A model generated the notes under the pieces. That model was not told where the DNA came from. It did not search any database and saw only the letters and a list, made by a program, of their open reading frames with translations. Source: Halieaceae bacterium (GTDB taxonomy: Bacteria; Pseudomonadota; Gammaproteobacteria; Pseudomonadales; Halieaceae). Taken from it: a stretch of 64,000 nucleotides of DNA. Where the stretch lies: contig CABYND010000005.1 in the NCBI GenBank assembly GCA_902520195.1, forward strand, positions 1-64,000. Reading direction: 5' to 3'. Every line of letters starts with the position of its first letter. Within the stretch, counting starts at the first letter, position 1. Shown here piece after piece: positions 35,622 through 45,692 of the stretch. The translations under genes were made by a program, and so were the position numbers.

Positions 35622-35810
35622 CTATCCCGGGTGTCCTGGCATGCGTCTATTGGTTGGGCCGCCACATATCTCTCCATCCTGGTAGATAATTTGTCCCGGG
35701 GGGACTGTGGTGGCTAAAGCACCTTTTATTTGGCGACCTTCGTACGGTTTTAGTTTATGAAGATGTTTAATAATTTCAAAAGTTATTGTGAATTCATCTG
35801 AGGCATCCAC
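35622..35810 (-). pseudogene. allB: C-terminal remnant of allantoinase AllB
   Basis: The 62-codon frame DASDEFTITFEIIKHLHKLK followed by PYEGRQIKG and QIIYQDGEI matches the end of AllB/dihydropyrimidinase proteins (xDPDxEFTVTxExLxHRHKxxPYxGR). The 380-residue catalytic barrel with its metal ligands is absent. So allB was deleted, and PuuE at 23.7 kb supplies allantoin hydrolysis. A short product could still be made from GTG but would be inactive. Confidence 0.78.
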
Positions 35811-35849
35811 TATGCACCGTGATTTCCAAATTTCATATGGTTGTTACAC

Positions 35850-36713
35850 TCACGCCTGTCTTGAGATGCTGTCGAGATTTAGCCGGGTCAAATCTTTCCC
35901 TTGTATCCCCCTGGAGACGTTATTCACAGATTTGGCCTCGTAGTGTTTTACAAGTTGCGCCGCAATAGATATGGCAACTTCCATCGGCCTCTTGCCTTTC
36001 ACCTCGGAGAGTCCTATGGGGCAATGCACATGCTTGTAGCTTTCAGCCGCATAGCCATGATGCTCTAGGCGCATTTGAAAGCGTCGCCATTTAGTCTCAG
36101 AGCCGATCAGCCCGACAAAATCTGCGTCTCGACGATCAATTACAGCGCGTAGAATTTCGTAATCAACCTGGTGGTTGTGAGTCAAAATAATATAGGCGCT
36201 CTCTGGCGGCATCGCTGCAACCTCTGAAGCTGGTTGCTCAGTATCAATAAGCTGTGCACTACCGCCACCAGAGGGTTGTAGTTCAGCCATGCGCGAATCG
36301 ACCCAGCGTAATGCTATCGGAAGCCGATTTAATAAAGGTACAAGAGCCTGGCCAACATGACCGGCTCCGAAAAGCATGAGTGGAAGTCTCGTGGGCATGA
36401 AGCATTCGAACAGGAGATTAACCCTGCCACCACAGCATTGACCCAAGCTTGGCCCTAGCGGAAAGGCCTCAATTCTTTGCGACTGTTTTCCTTCGGCGAG
36501 GAGCTCCGCTGCAATCTTACCTGCACTATATTCGAGGTGTCCCCCTCCGATGGTGCCGCAACTGCTTTCAGTGTTAAACACCATTTTAGTGCCCACATCA
36601 CGCGGTGTTGAACCTTTAGTGCCGAGTACTGTAACTAAGACAAAGGCCTCGCCTTTGGCTTCCAACTCTTGCACTGCGTCTATCCAGTCTGTGTTGGTAT
36701 CAATGTGTGGCAT
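35850..36713 (-). CDS. xdhC: Xanthine dehydrogenase accessory protein XdhC
   Basis: Binds molybdenum cofactor and inserts its sulfurated form into XdhB. N-terminal XdhC/CoxI region has GTKGSTPRDVGTKM and CGTIGGGHLEY; the C-terminal Rossmann part has LMLFGAGHVGQAL and the late CPIGL and RPMEVAISIAAQL. I chose ATG 36713, just past the xdhB stop, over the track start. ~287 residues, normal. Confidence 0.93.
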   Translation of the reverse strand: MPHIDTNTDWIDAVQELEAKGEAFVLVTVLGTKGSTPRDVGTKMVFNTESSCGTIGGGHLEYSAGKIAAELLAEGKQSQRIEAFPLGPSLGQCCGGRVNLLFECFMPTRLPLMLFGAGHVGQALVPLLNRLPIALRWVDSRMAELQPSGGGSAQLIDTEQPASEVAAMPPESAYIILTHNHQVDYEILRAVIDRRDADFVGLIGSETKWRRFQMRLEHHGYAAESYKHVHCPIGLSEVKGKRPMEVAISIAAQLVKHYEAKSVNNVSRGIQGKDLTRLNLDSISRQA

Positions 36714-36720
36714 TTGCTCG

Positions 36721-39048
36721 TCACTCGTTACGCAGACCGTCACAAGAAAGCAACACTTTTTCTGGTGTCGCGGGCACAGGCAGATGTGGACTCACTCTGT
36801 AGTCCTCTAGGCTGGCTATCGCATGACGAAGCGCTGCCCAGACAGAGATACCCAGCATGAGTGGCGGTTCACCCACTGCCTTCGAATGAAATATTGTGGC
36901 TTCAATATTAGGGCTGTCCGGCAACAGCTCGACATTAAATTCTACAGGTGTATCGCCGACGCCCGGGATTTTATAGTTAGCCGGCCCATCTGTCAGGAGC
37001 CTGCCTTCGTCGTCCCAAACCAATTCTTCGTTGGTCACCCACCCCATCCCCTGAATAAATCCTCCCTCGATCTGACCCAAATCTAAGGCGGGGTTCAGTG
37101 ACTCGCCTACATCATGGCAGATGTCGACCCTATGAACTTTGTATTCTCCAGTAAGGGTGTCGACAATGACTTCCGATACTGCCGCACCATAGGCAAAGTA
37201 ATAGAAGGGTCGCCCGCGTGCGAGGCTTCTATCATAGTGAATCTTGGGAGTACGGTAATAGCCGACCGCTGACAGCGATACTCTATTGACGTACGCGAGG
37301 CGCGCTAATTCTGCGAAGGTGAGTGTATGACCACCTATATGAATATGTCCGCTGGCGAATTGAACGGCAGAGGTATCAACAGCGAAGTGTTTTGCCGCAA
37401 ATTCGCTTAAGCGGTGTTTTAGAGTTTCAGCGGCTTGCTTTGCGGCCATGCCGTTTAGGTCAGAGCCTGACGAAGCAGCTGTCGGGGAAGTATTTGGTAC
37501 CTTGTCAGTGCGAGTGGCAGTGCAGCTGATGTCCCCTACGTCAACTTGCAATGTAGTCGCGACAATCTGGACAACCTTGGTGTACAGCCCCTGACCCATC
37601 TCGGTGCCGCCATGATTTAGTTGCACACTCCCGTCTGTGTAAACATGAAGCAGCGCGCCAGCTTGATTAAGGTGCGTGACGGTAAAGGAAATGCCGAACT
37701 TAACAGGAGTGATAGCGATGCCGCGTTTTAATACGGCACTCGTTTTGTTGAATTGATGAATTTCATTTTTGCGTTTGTGATACTCGCTGTTGATGATCAG
37801 GCGGGCCACCAGCGGTTGAATGATATGCTGCTCGATGCGTTGACCATAGTGGGTTGTGTCCCTGTTATCCGAGGGCCGATAGAAATTCCTCTGCCTAACC
37901 ACAAGTGGGTCTAAGCCTGTAGCACTGGCTATTTCTTCAATAACATTCTCAATTGCTAGGATCCCCTGAGGTCCACCGAAGCCACGGAAAGCGGTATTGG
38001 AAACTTTATTGGTTTTGACGCGATATCCTCTGACCGTTACTGAAGCAAGGTAGTAGCAGTTATCGATATGGAACATTGCGCGGTCCACGATAGCGTCGGA
38101 CAGGTCGGGAGACATGCCACAGTCGCCAAATAAATCTATTTCTAGACCTAGTATCTCCCCACTTGGTGAAAAGCCGACTTTGTACTTTGAAAGGAAGGGG
38201 TGACGTTTTCCAGTCAATATGAAATCCTCAGCCCTCGACAGCTTGAGACGCACTGGCCGCGACGTCTTATTTGCGAGAAGGGCAGCTAGGCATGCCCATT
38301 GATTGGCATTGGTTTCCTTGCCTCCAAACGCTCCGCCCATCCTTCTGACTTGCACCGTGACATGCGAAAGGGGGATGTTGAGAACTTCAGCCACTAGTTT
38401 TTGGCCTTCCGAAGGATGTTGGGTTGAGGAATACACGAGCATTTTCCCGTCCTCATCTGGAATGGCGAGCGACACCTGTCCTTCGAGATACATTTGCTCT
38501 TGCCCGCCACTTTGAAACGCGCCCTCCAGCTTCATGGGTGCCTCGGCTATGGCCGCATTTGCGTCTCCACGCCGCTGGCAATGCATAGGCCTCACGTAGC
38601 TCTCCAGCTCATGTCCTGTCTGGCTGTCTAAAACGGCGGGCAACATTTCGTATTCAATTTCAGCAAGCCGTGCTGCGCGGCGAGCGGCCTTGTTGCTGAC
38701 AGCTGCAACTGCAAACAGGATTTGACCCCGGAATTCGACGGTGTCGCTTGCAAGCAGCGGGTCGCCTGGGTAAACCGGGCCAATGTCTGATGAGCCGGGT
38801 ATGTCACTTGCTGTCAAAACACACACTACACCGGGAGCATTACGCACTGCATCAAGGTTCAAATTTTTGATCCGGGCGTGTGTAGCTTGAGACAGTCCAA
38901 CATATGCGTGAAGTGCACTCGCTGGAGTGCCTATATCATCAGTGTAAAGAGCTTCTCCTGTTACATGTAACTTGGCGCTCTCATGAGGAAGCGGCTCACC
39001 AGTTTGAGGTTTAGACGTTCGAGCTGTTATTTTTGCTGGCTCAACCAT
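36721..39048 (-). CDS. xdhB: Xanthine dehydrogenase molybdopterin subunit
   Basis: Large subunit that hydroxylates hypoxanthine and xanthine to urate. Seen: MGGAFGGKETNANQW, AFRGFGGPQG, TEMGQGLYTKVVQ and the catalytic glutamate in KAVGEPPLMLG. 775 residues, normal for the bacterial two-subunit enzyme. Start overlaps xdhA by 8 bases, and xdhC follows 8 bases after the stop. Confidence 0.96.
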   Translation of the reverse strand: MVEPAKITARTSKPQTGEPLPHESAKLHVTGEALYTDDIGTPASALHAYVGLSQATHARIKNLNLDAVRNAPGVVCVLTASDIPGSSDIGPVYPGDPLLASDTVEFRGQILFAVAAVSNKAARRAARLAEIEYEMLPAVLDSQTGHELESYVRPMHCQRRGDANAAIAEAPMKLEGAFQSGGQEQMYLEGQVSLAIPDEDGKMLVYSSTQHPSEGQKLVAEVLNIPLSHVTVQVRRMGGAFGGKETNANQWACLAALLANKTSRPVRLKLSRAEDFILTGKRHPFLSKYKVGFSPSGEILGLEIDLFGDCGMSPDLSDAIVDRAMFHIDNCYYLASVTVRGYRVKTNKVSNTAFRGFGGPQGILAIENVIEEIASATGLDPLVVRQRNFYRPSDNRDTTHYGQRIEQHIIQPLVARLIINSEYHKRKNEIHQFNKTSAVLKRGIAITPVKFGISFTVTHLNQAGALLHVYTDGSVQLNHGGTEMGQGLYTKVVQIVATTLQVDVGDISCTATRTDKVPNTSPTAASSGSDLNGMAAKQAAETLKHRLSEFAAKHFAVDTSAVQFASGHIHIGGHTLTFAELARLAYVNRVSLSAVGYYRTPKIHYDRSLARGRPFYYFAYGAAVSEVIVDTLTGEYKVHRVDICHDVGESLNPALDLGQIEGGFIQGMGWVTNEELVWDDEGRLLTDGPANYKIPGVGDTPVEFNVELLPDSPNIEATIFHSKAVGEPPLMLGISVWAALRHAIASLEDYRVSPHLPVPATPEKVLLSCDGLRNE

Positions 39049-40480
39049 ATTCGGTGACTCTTAGCTCTGAGTCTGAGCATGTTTCCGCCAAAAAAGCTCT
39101 TCGCAGTAAATTGCTTGCGAGCCTTTTTCTGTATGTCGCGCTTGCCCTGAGGTCATCGATAGGCGAGAAGTCCTCTGAGAGAGCTAAGGCAGCCTTATCG
39201 ATTGTTTGAAGGTCAAAAGAAGACCCCTCCAACACTGATTCGCATGCCTTACCTCGGCTTGGTATTTCGGCCATGCCCCCGAAGGCAATTCTCACGTCAG
39301 CAAATCGATTATTTACCTTGCTCCAATGAGCCACCATGCACACTGCGGAGATGTCGTCCTCGAAACGCTTAGTAACTTTATAGGCTCTAACGGTCGCATC
39401 ATTGTGGTTGAAGGGGATGAATATCGATACGATAAATTCTCCGCTCTCAAGCGCTGTTTTTTTATATGAATGGAAAAACTCCCTGATTGGCAGAGTTCGT
39501 GTCGCGACGCCTTTTCGCAATTCAACACTTGCGCCAAGAGCTAATAGCACAGGTGGTGTGTCGCCAACTGGAGACGCATTAGCCACATTTCCACCTATGG
39601 TGGCTTGGTTTCGAATTTGCGGAGAACCGAATCGGAGCAGTAGCTCTTCTAGGGACGGCCAGTGCTGAAGTAGTAAAGGCGTTGCTTCGTTAAGTGTCGC
39701 AGCCGCGCCAATGCGAAGACCTCCACTTACAGCTCCACAAGTGTTCATTTCTTTCACCCTGCCCACGGAAATCAGTAATTCAGGTTCAGCAAGGCCTTGC
39801 GTGATCTCAAGGCTATAATCTGTGCTGCCGGCGACTAATCGCGCTTGGGGGGAACGCTCCAAGGCGGTTGCGACTTCCGCAATGTCAGTGCAGATCTTGA
39901 ACTCTCTGCCATCGGCGTCTTCCGTACTGTCAAATGGTTGTATGGCACGCAATTCCTTTAAAACCTCAAGCTCTAGAGAATCAAAGTGGTCTCCTCCAGA
40001 GTGCATGTTTATTAAGGAGCCTGCCGAGAGGATTGGTTTATAGCCTGTGCACCGGCAAAGGTTCCCAGACAGTGAGTGTAATAAAGCGTTTCTGCCTTGA
40101 TCAGCGCCAGATTTTGAATGTGCGAAGAGAGACATCACTATCCCGGGAGTGCAAAATCCGCATTGTGAGCCGTGCTCATCGATCATAGCCTGCTGGCAAA
40201 TATGCAAGTTTCCGCCGCACGCTAGATTTTCAATGGTCAGAAGCTGTTTGCCATGGATTGTGCCCAGCAAAGTTATGCACGCGTTGATACTTCGATAACG
40301 TAATTTGTTACCTTCCGTTTCCTCGGCTAATACCACAGTGCAAGCTCCACAATCTCCCGAGGCGCACCCTTCCTTTGTGCCGGTTCTGTGAAGTGTCTCG
40401 CGCAGGTACTCGAGGACAGTAGTTTCTGGGCACTGGTCGCTCGCTGTGTGCAAAGCCCCATCTAAAATAAAAGTGGTCAC
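39041..40480 (-). CDS. xdhA: Xanthine dehydrogenase small subunit (2Fe-2S, FAD)
   Basis: Electron-transfer subunit. The plant-type 2Fe-2S cluster is CASGDCGACTVV, the second is CGFCTPG with CRCTGYKPI, and the FAD domain has IRNQATIGGNVANASPVGD. 479 residues, normal. GTG start preceded by GAGG. It follows the AzgA-type permease by 75 bases. Confidence 0.96.
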   Translation of the reverse strand: MTTFILDGALHTASDQCPETTVLEYLRETLHRTGTKEGCASGDCGACTVVLAEETEGNKLRYRSINACITLLGTIHGKQLLTIENLACGGNLHICQQAMIDEHGSQCGFCTPGIVMSLFAHSKSGADQGRNALLHSLSGNLCRCTGYKPILSAGSLINMHSGGDHFDSLELEVLKELRAIQPFDSTEDADGREFKICTDIAEVATALERSPQARLVAGSTDYSLEITQGLAEPELLISVGRVKEMNTCGAVSGGLRIGAAATLNEATPLLLQHWPSLEELLLRFGSPQIRNQATIGGNVANASPVGDTPPVLLALGASVELRKGVATRTLPIREFFHSYKKTALESGEFIVSIFIPFNHNDATVRAYKVTKRFEDDISAVCMVAHWSKVNNRFADVRIAFGGMAEIPSRGKACESVLEGSSFDLQTIDKAALALSEDFSPIDDLRASATYRKRLASNLLRRAFLAETCSDSELRVTEYG

Positions 40481-40555
40481 GTAAACCTCAAAAACATAGC
40501 TTTAAAACTTTCAATATAGGTTCAGTCCCGTAATTCAGTCATGTGTTCACGCTGG

Positions 40556-41845
40556 TTAGGAAAACGCGAATTTAGTGGCAAAAATTGCCGTCAGAAACCA
40601 AGCTCCGCCGGTGACTTCGTGGTGTTTTCCCGAGACCACTTTAAATGTCACATAGCTAACAAAACCCAGGGCAATACCATCTGCTATTGAAAATGACAGC
40701 GGAATCATAATTATAGTGACCAGGGCGGGCAGCAGCTCGGCAGGATCACTCCAAGGCAAATTTTCCATTCCGTCCATCATGAGGAGTGCCACATAGACAA
40801 GGGCGCCTGCAGTAGCAAATGCTGGCACCATGCCAGCTAAGGGAGAAAGGAAAGTAGCGAGTAAAAATAGCAGGCCAACAATACAAGCGGTTAGGCCGGT
40901 GCGACCACCAGCTGAAACTCCAGCCGCGCTTTCCACGTAAGACGTGACTGGCGCACATCCAATTAGCGCACCAGCGACACTACTGGTGCTGTCTGCTCTT
41001 AGCGCCAGATCTAAATCTCGAATATTCCCTCTCTCATCCGCGATACCTGCCTTTGTTGCAACTCCCAATAGTGTCCCGGCTGTATCAAAAAGGTTCACAA
41101 AAAGGATGGAAAGAATAATGCTTACCATGCCGAGCTCGAGAGCGGATACGATATCCAGCTGCATGAATATCGGCGCTATCGTTGGTGGCGCTGAAAAAAT
41201 ACCCTCATAAGTGACAAGGCCTGATGCAAGGCCTAGCACAGTGATAGTCAATACGCCGATTAGGATTGCGCCAGGCACCTTTTTAATTGAGAGCCCCGTA
41301 ATAAGCAGAAAGCCGAATGCTGCCAAAATTGTGTCGACCGTTGTTAATTCCCCAAGTGTCAATAACGTTGAGGGATGGTCTGCGATAATCCCTCCGCTTT
41401 GGAGTCCAATCATTCCGATAAACAACCCAACCCCGGCTCCCATTCCGATCCGCAGGCTCATGGGAATGCTTCCAAGAATCCAAGCTCTTAGCGGGGTCAC
41501 ACTCATCACGACGAACAACACGCCTGCGATAAAAACGGCGCCTAAAGCCACGTTCCAGGAGTAACCCATTTCGGCAACGATGGTGTAAGTGAAAAAAGCA
41601 TTTAAGCCCATGCCCGGTGCAAGACCCACAGGCCAGTTTGCGTAGACGCCCATGACTAAGCAAGCCAATGCAGCGGCAACACAGGTGGCTACAAAACTTG
41701 CACCTTGGTCCATCCCCGCCGCTGCCATCATCTGCGGGTTTACGAAAATGATATAGGCCATGGTAATGAAAGTCGTGAACCCTGCACCGACCTCTCGCCA
41801 CAGAGTTGTATTGTTTTCCTTAAGCCTGAAAAAACTCTCTATCAC
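40556..41845 (-). CDS. NCS2 family permease, AzgA type
   Basis: Inner-membrane purine:H+ symporter of 429 residues. FTTFITMAYIIFVNP and LAPGMGLNAFFTYTIV are AzgA/PbuG marks, and VESAAGVSAGGRTGLTA is the second half signature. It is embedded in the catabolic operon, 16 bases past the deaminase, so guanine or hypoxanthine is the probable cargo. Confidence 0.9.
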   Translation of the reverse strand: MIESFFRLKENNTTLWREVGAGFTTFITMAYIIFVNPQMMAAAGMDQGASFVATCVAAALACLVMGVYANWPVGLAPGMGLNAFFTYTIVAEMGYSWNVALGAVFIAGVLFVVMSVTPLRAWILGSIPMSLRIGMGAGVGLFIGMIGLQSGGIIADHPSTLLTLGELTTVDTILAAFGFLLITGLSIKKVPGAILIGVLTITVLGLASGLVTYEGIFSAPPTIAPIFMQLDIVSALELGMVSIILSILFVNLFDTAGTLLGVATKAGIADERGNIRDLDLALRADSTSSVAGALIGCAPVTSYVESAAGVSAGGRTGLTACIVGLLFLLATFLSPLAGMVPAFATAGALVYVALLMMDGMENLPWSDPAELLPALVTIIMIPLSFSIADGIALGFVSYVTFKVVSGKHHEVTGGAWFLTAIFATKFAFS

Positions 41846-41861
41846 GTGCCAAGCCCCCCGA

Positions 41862-43226
41862 TCATCCCGCTTTAGTCAGCTGACGCGAGAGTTCTCTTTG
41901 TCTAGCTACTAATCTTTCGACATCCACCCCAATTACCTCCCGATCTTTTACTCTCCATTGCCCTCCAACCATTACGCAATCAGCTCGATGAGCTTGGCAA
42001 AGTAGCAGCGCCGCTAGTGGGTCATGACTGCCAGCAAAGTCAAGTTCATCCAATTTGAATAGTGTAAGATCTGCGCAGGCTCCAACCTCTAGTCTACCTA
42101 TATCCGTGCGGCCCAGAACTGACGCAGACCCTGACGTAGCCCACCTCAAAGCGTCTAAATGGGTGAAATTCTCAGAAGAATACCGAAGTTTTTGCAGGTA
42201 CATCGCTTGTCTGACCTCAGCTATCATGTTGCTGGAGTCGTTTGATGCGGAGCCGTCTACGCCAATACCCATTATTGCGCCAGCATGCTCCAGTTCTACT
42301 CCCCGGCAAATACCTGACCCCAGCAGCATATTTGAAGTTGGACAGTGAGTGATTCCTACTTTGGCAGAACCAAGCTGAGCGATTTCTTCCTGATTAAAGT
42401 GAATGCCATGTGCGACCCAAGTGCCGCTGTGCAGCCAGCCCACTTTTTCAAGATATTCCAGAGGCCGTAATCCAAACCTCTGCAGACAAAAAGTTTCCTC
42501 ATCTTGAGTCTCGGCGAGGTGCGTGTGTAGCCGAACATCCAGTTCTTTGGCTAATTCAGCCGTGCTCTTCATTAAATCCTGTGATACTGAAAACGGCGAG
42601 CAGGGTGCTAAGGCGATTTGGACAAGAGCGCCTGAACCTCTGTCATGGAACTTTTTTATCACTCTCTCTGAGTCTTCCATTATCGTTCTCGCACATTGAA
42701 CAGTCTGACTTGGCGGGAGACCTCCGTGTTCGCGGCCAAGTGACATAGACCCCCTCGCCAGTACGACTCGGCAACCTATGGCTTTTGCCGCTTCGACTTG
42801 GATATCGATTGCATTTTCGAGTTGATTTGAAAAGATGTAGTGGTGATCTGCGGTGGTAGTGCAGCCCGACTGAAGGAGTTCCACTAAAGCGACTTGTGAT
42901 GAGGAGCAAATCATCTCTGGGGTGAGCCGGGCCCAGACGGAATATAGGCTTGTTAGCCAATCAAAAAGCTTTTTGTTAATTGCTTCTGGCATTGCACGGG
43001 TCAGTGTTTGGTAGAAGTGATGGTGAGTGTTTACCAAACCAGGTAGTACAACATGTTGCCGAGCGTCAAAAACGGTATCGATTTGTCTTGAGGGTGATTG
43101 CCCCCGCCTCAAAATCTCTGTGATCACGCCGTTGGATACCACTATGCCCTCAGACGCGTCGGCCGTTGTGCCGTTGAATGTGGCGAGTGGCTGTTTGATC
43201 CAAAGGCGGTGTCTTCCACTTTTCAA
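41862..43226 (-). CDS. 8-Oxoguanine deaminase (amidohydrolase)
   Basis: Zinc amidohydrolase of 454 residues that resembles the PA0142 type 8-oxoguanine deaminase, which gives urate plus ammonia. Marks are PGLVNTHHHFYQTLTRA, LFDWLTSLYSVWARL, GCTTTADHHYIF, HTHLAETQDEE and GVDGSASND. The deaminase would feed oxidised guanine directly into the urate step of the same operon. S-adenosylhomocysteine or other guanine-like deaminases are alternatives, less likely given the NTHHHFYQ motif. Confidence 0.85.
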   Translation of the reverse strand: MKSGRHRLWIKQPLATFNGTTADASEGIVVSNGVITEILRRGQSPSRQIDTVFDARQHVVLPGLVNTHHHFYQTLTRAMPEAINKKLFDWLTSLYSVWARLTPEMICSSSQVALVELLQSGCTTTADHHYIFSNQLENAIDIQVEAAKAIGCRVVLARGSMSLGREHGGLPPSQTVQCARTIMEDSERVIKKFHDRGSGALVQIALAPCSPFSVSQDLMKSTAELAKELDVRLHTHLAETQDEETFCLQRFGLRPLEYLEKVGWLHSGTWVAHGIHFNQEEIAQLGSAKVGITHCPTSNMLLGSGICRGVELEHAGAIMGIGVDGSASNDSSNMIAEVRQAMYLQKLRYSSENFTHLDALRWATSGSASVLGRTDIGRLEVGACADLTLFKLDELDFAGSHDPLAALLLCQAHRADCVMVGGQWRVKDREVIGVDVERLVARQRELSRQLTKAG

Positions 43227-43349
43227 GGGCTTAAACTCACTTTTAACGAAGCCGATTTCATTCTATCGGAGCCTACATCCAATGCTCAAAATCTGATCTC
43301 ACTCAACGCCCTAGTTTTAGCGCGCACTGCTAGCGCTCCGCCAACTCAC

Positions 43350-44699
43350 CTATTTCGATCTTGCCTTCACTGTCAGACGATCTGGCAACAACGCGTGTAA
43401 TAGAATCGCGGTGAGTCCTGCAGTTGCTGCAGCAGAGCCGAGTACGGTTTTAAGTAAGGTGGGCAGCCCATCGACGGCTCCAGGCACCAAGCTTGGGCCT
43501 AAGCCCAGGCCGAGCGAAATGCCGATGATCATGAGTTGTCGCCTGTTGAGTTCCAAGCTACCCAATATAGCCAGCCCCGTTGCGGCGACCGACCCAAACA
43601 TGAGCATCGTGGCACCTCCAATGACAGGTTTTGGTATCAGTTGCAGGATGTCACCCAAACTCTGAACGAGGCCCAGTATCATGAGCATACAGGCAACGTA
43701 AATGCCCACATGCCTGCTCGCTATGCCCGTTAGCTGGATGACGCCGTTATTTTGGCTGAAGGTTGTGTTAGGAAATGAGTTAATTGTGGCGGATATGAGG
43801 GAATTTATTCCGTCAGCTAAGACGCCTCGGCGGACTCGATCTAGGTAAGCACTACCGCGCACTGGTTGGTCGCAAATGGAGCAGTTCGCGGTGATGTCTC
43901 CTGCAGTTTCCACCGAGCTAATTAAAAAAATCACCGCTATTGGAATGAATGCCAGAGCGTCAAAATCAAGGCCGTATAAAAATGGGGTTGGCACCGATAC
44001 GTTTGTGCTCACGTGAAATTCAGATGGTGAGAGCTCACCCATCAACAAAGCCAAGATTAAGCCCACGATCAGCCCAGCAAGGATAGACGACAGTCTTACC
44101 CAATCATTATTGGAACAGTTCAAGACTATTACTGTCACGATCACTGCAAGGCCCAGGAACAAGTTAGCAGGGCTACCAAAGCTTTCAGCGGCAAGCCCAC
44201 CTGCTAAATCTGTCATGGCGACCTTAATTAGACTGACACCAATACTTGTCACCACAATGCCCGTAACGAGAGGTGTGATGAATTTCTTCAATTTTGGAAT
44301 AAACGGACTCAAGGCAATCTGCAAGACTGAACCTGCTATGCATAAACCGAAAATCAAACTCAGCAGGTCTGTCGAGGTACCTCCAGACTCTCTGACATAC
44401 AGCCCAATAGTTATGATTACTCCCACAAATGTGAAGCTAGTGCCTTGCAAGCAAAGCATTTTTGCTCCTATGCCAAAAGGTTGGGTGGCTTGAATCAATG
44501 TGCCGATACCCGAGGCAATTAGCGACATGCTGATCAGGTAAGAAATCTCAGCACCAAGGTCGAGCACGTCCCCAATAATGAGGGCGGGTGTTACTATGCC
44601 AACAAACGATGCTAGCAGGTGTTGAACGCCCGCAAACAGAGATTTTAGGGGAGGGGGGCGATCTTCAAGGGCGTAGATCAACTCTGAATTAATCGACAT
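43350..44699 (-). CDS. NCS2 family uric acid/xanthine permease
   Basis: Inner-membrane nucleobase symporter of the NAT branch (UraA/XanQ/PbuX), about 449 residues. NAT features include LQGTSFTFVGVI, ISSVETAGDITANC and the signature QNNGVIQLTG. I chose ATG 44699 after GGTGA. It appears to be the first gene of the purine catabolic operon. Cargo is probably xanthine or urate. Confidence 0.88.
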   Translation of the reverse strand: MSINSELIYALEDRPPPLKSLFAGVQHLLASFVGIVTPALIIGDVLDLGAEISYLISMSLIASGIGTLIQATQPFGIGAKMLCLQGTSFTFVGVIITIGLYVRESGGTSTDLLSLIFGLCIAGSVLQIALSPFIPKLKKFITPLVTGIVVTSIGVSLIKVAMTDLAGGLAAESFGSPANLFLGLAVIVTVIVLNCSNNDWVRLSSILAGLIVGLILALLMGELSPSEFHVSTNVSVPTPFLYGLDFDALAFIPIAVIFLISSVETAGDITANCSICDQPVRGSAYLDRVRRGVLADGINSLISATINSFPNTTFSQNNGVIQLTGIASRHVGIYVACMLMILGLVQSLGDILQLIPKPVIGGATMLMFGSVAATGLAILGSLELNRRQLMIIGISLGLGLGPSLVPGAVDGLPTLLKTVLGSAAATAGLTAILLHALLPDRLTVKARSK

Positions 44700-44871
44700 T
44701 GCGAAATCACCGTCTAGTTCTCCCAATTCACTGCGGAGCGAGTTTTCGGCGCCTAATCAGATCGAAAGTCTGGACCAAGCCAATAAAAAAGTGTGGTTAG
44801 ATCGGCTCGTTAGGGCGGAACTGGTTCTCAAGTAGTGACCGAATCGGTTGTGGGCACAGGCCTCGTCCACA

Positions 44872-45588
44872 TCATCTTGTTGCAGGGTAGGAAAGCTTGT
44901 CAATCAAGTCGCCGTGTTGCGGAAAGTCTCTTTTCAACAAAGTGCTCGAGCCTAGCGTCATATCGTCGTAGTTGAAACTTGGGCTGACAGCTTCACTGAT
45001 CAAACCATAACCAAAAGCGCCATTTTCTTTTAGGAGTGAGGCTTTCCAGACGCCCCCTGGAACTACCAGCTGGAGCTGGTGACCATCTTCAATGTTGTGC
45101 CCGAGTGTCACCTCTTCCAGTACTCCGTCCGGATGTATCAAGAAATAAACGATTGCGTCACCCATGTGGAAAAAGTGAACAATGTCTGATTTGTTACGGT
45201 GGAAGTGTCCGACTGGTGATTCTGAGTTGAGGAGATAATAAATCGAGCTCATGGCCTTTCTGCCAAGAGAGGTCTCCCCCTCGCTGGCAGAGTAATCTGA
45301 TATGAAGGTGCGTCTGAAATAACCCCCCTCTATGTGCTTCACCAACCCTAAAGCCTTGATTACCGACTCGGATATAGATGAGGGAGCCCCGACCGCCGTC
45401 ATGTCTTCGGATGTTGATGCATGACTGAAGGTTGAGAGGACTATCGCCATCCAGAGCAGTGTGCGGGGTGGGCTGCTTCGAATGCGGCGAGGAGAAATTT
45501 GTCCACACCTTTCAGTTCGAATTCCGCCAGCACTCCCTTTGCTGCTCATACTTGCCCTTCGTTGCAATCTGCATAACTTAAACATCAC
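44872..45588 (-). CDS. DUF985 cupin-like protein, probably secreted
   Basis: 238 residues. The C-terminal two-thirds match the DUF985 (YML079w-like) cupin family: LGLVKHIEGGYFRRT, SIYYLLNSESPVGHFHRN, LVVPGGVWKAS and FGYGLISEAVSPSF. A hydrophobic stretch (TLLWMAIVLSTFSHAS) after a basic N-terminus suggests export; starts at MSSKGS or MAIVLS are possible. Function unknown. Same strand as, and just upstream of, the purine operon. Confidence 0.72.
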   Translation of the reverse strand: MMFKLCRLQRRASMSSKGSAGGIRTERCGQISPRRIRSSPPRTLLWMAIVLSTFSHASTSEDMTAVGAPSSISESVIKALGLVKHIEGGYFRRTFISDYSASEGETSLGRKAMSSIYYLLNSESPVGHFHRNKSDIVHFFHMGDAIVYFLIHPDGVLEEVTLGHNIEDGHQLQLVVPGGVWKASLLKENGAFGYGLISEAVSPSFNYDDMTLGSSTLLKRDFPQHGDLIDKLSYPATR

Positions 45589-45692
45589 CCCATTAAGGTG
45601 TACCGTTCTGCTTACGGCTAGCTGCCAGCTCTGGGCCTAGGCGATGTATAAGTGATAAGTGCTGCCCCTATGTTGATCAGAGAGCCTAAATC

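Noticed and set aside
43327-43345. GG-N10-GC element before the 8-oxoguanine deaminase gene
   Set aside because: Only the GG and GC match; the rest of the consensus is absent.
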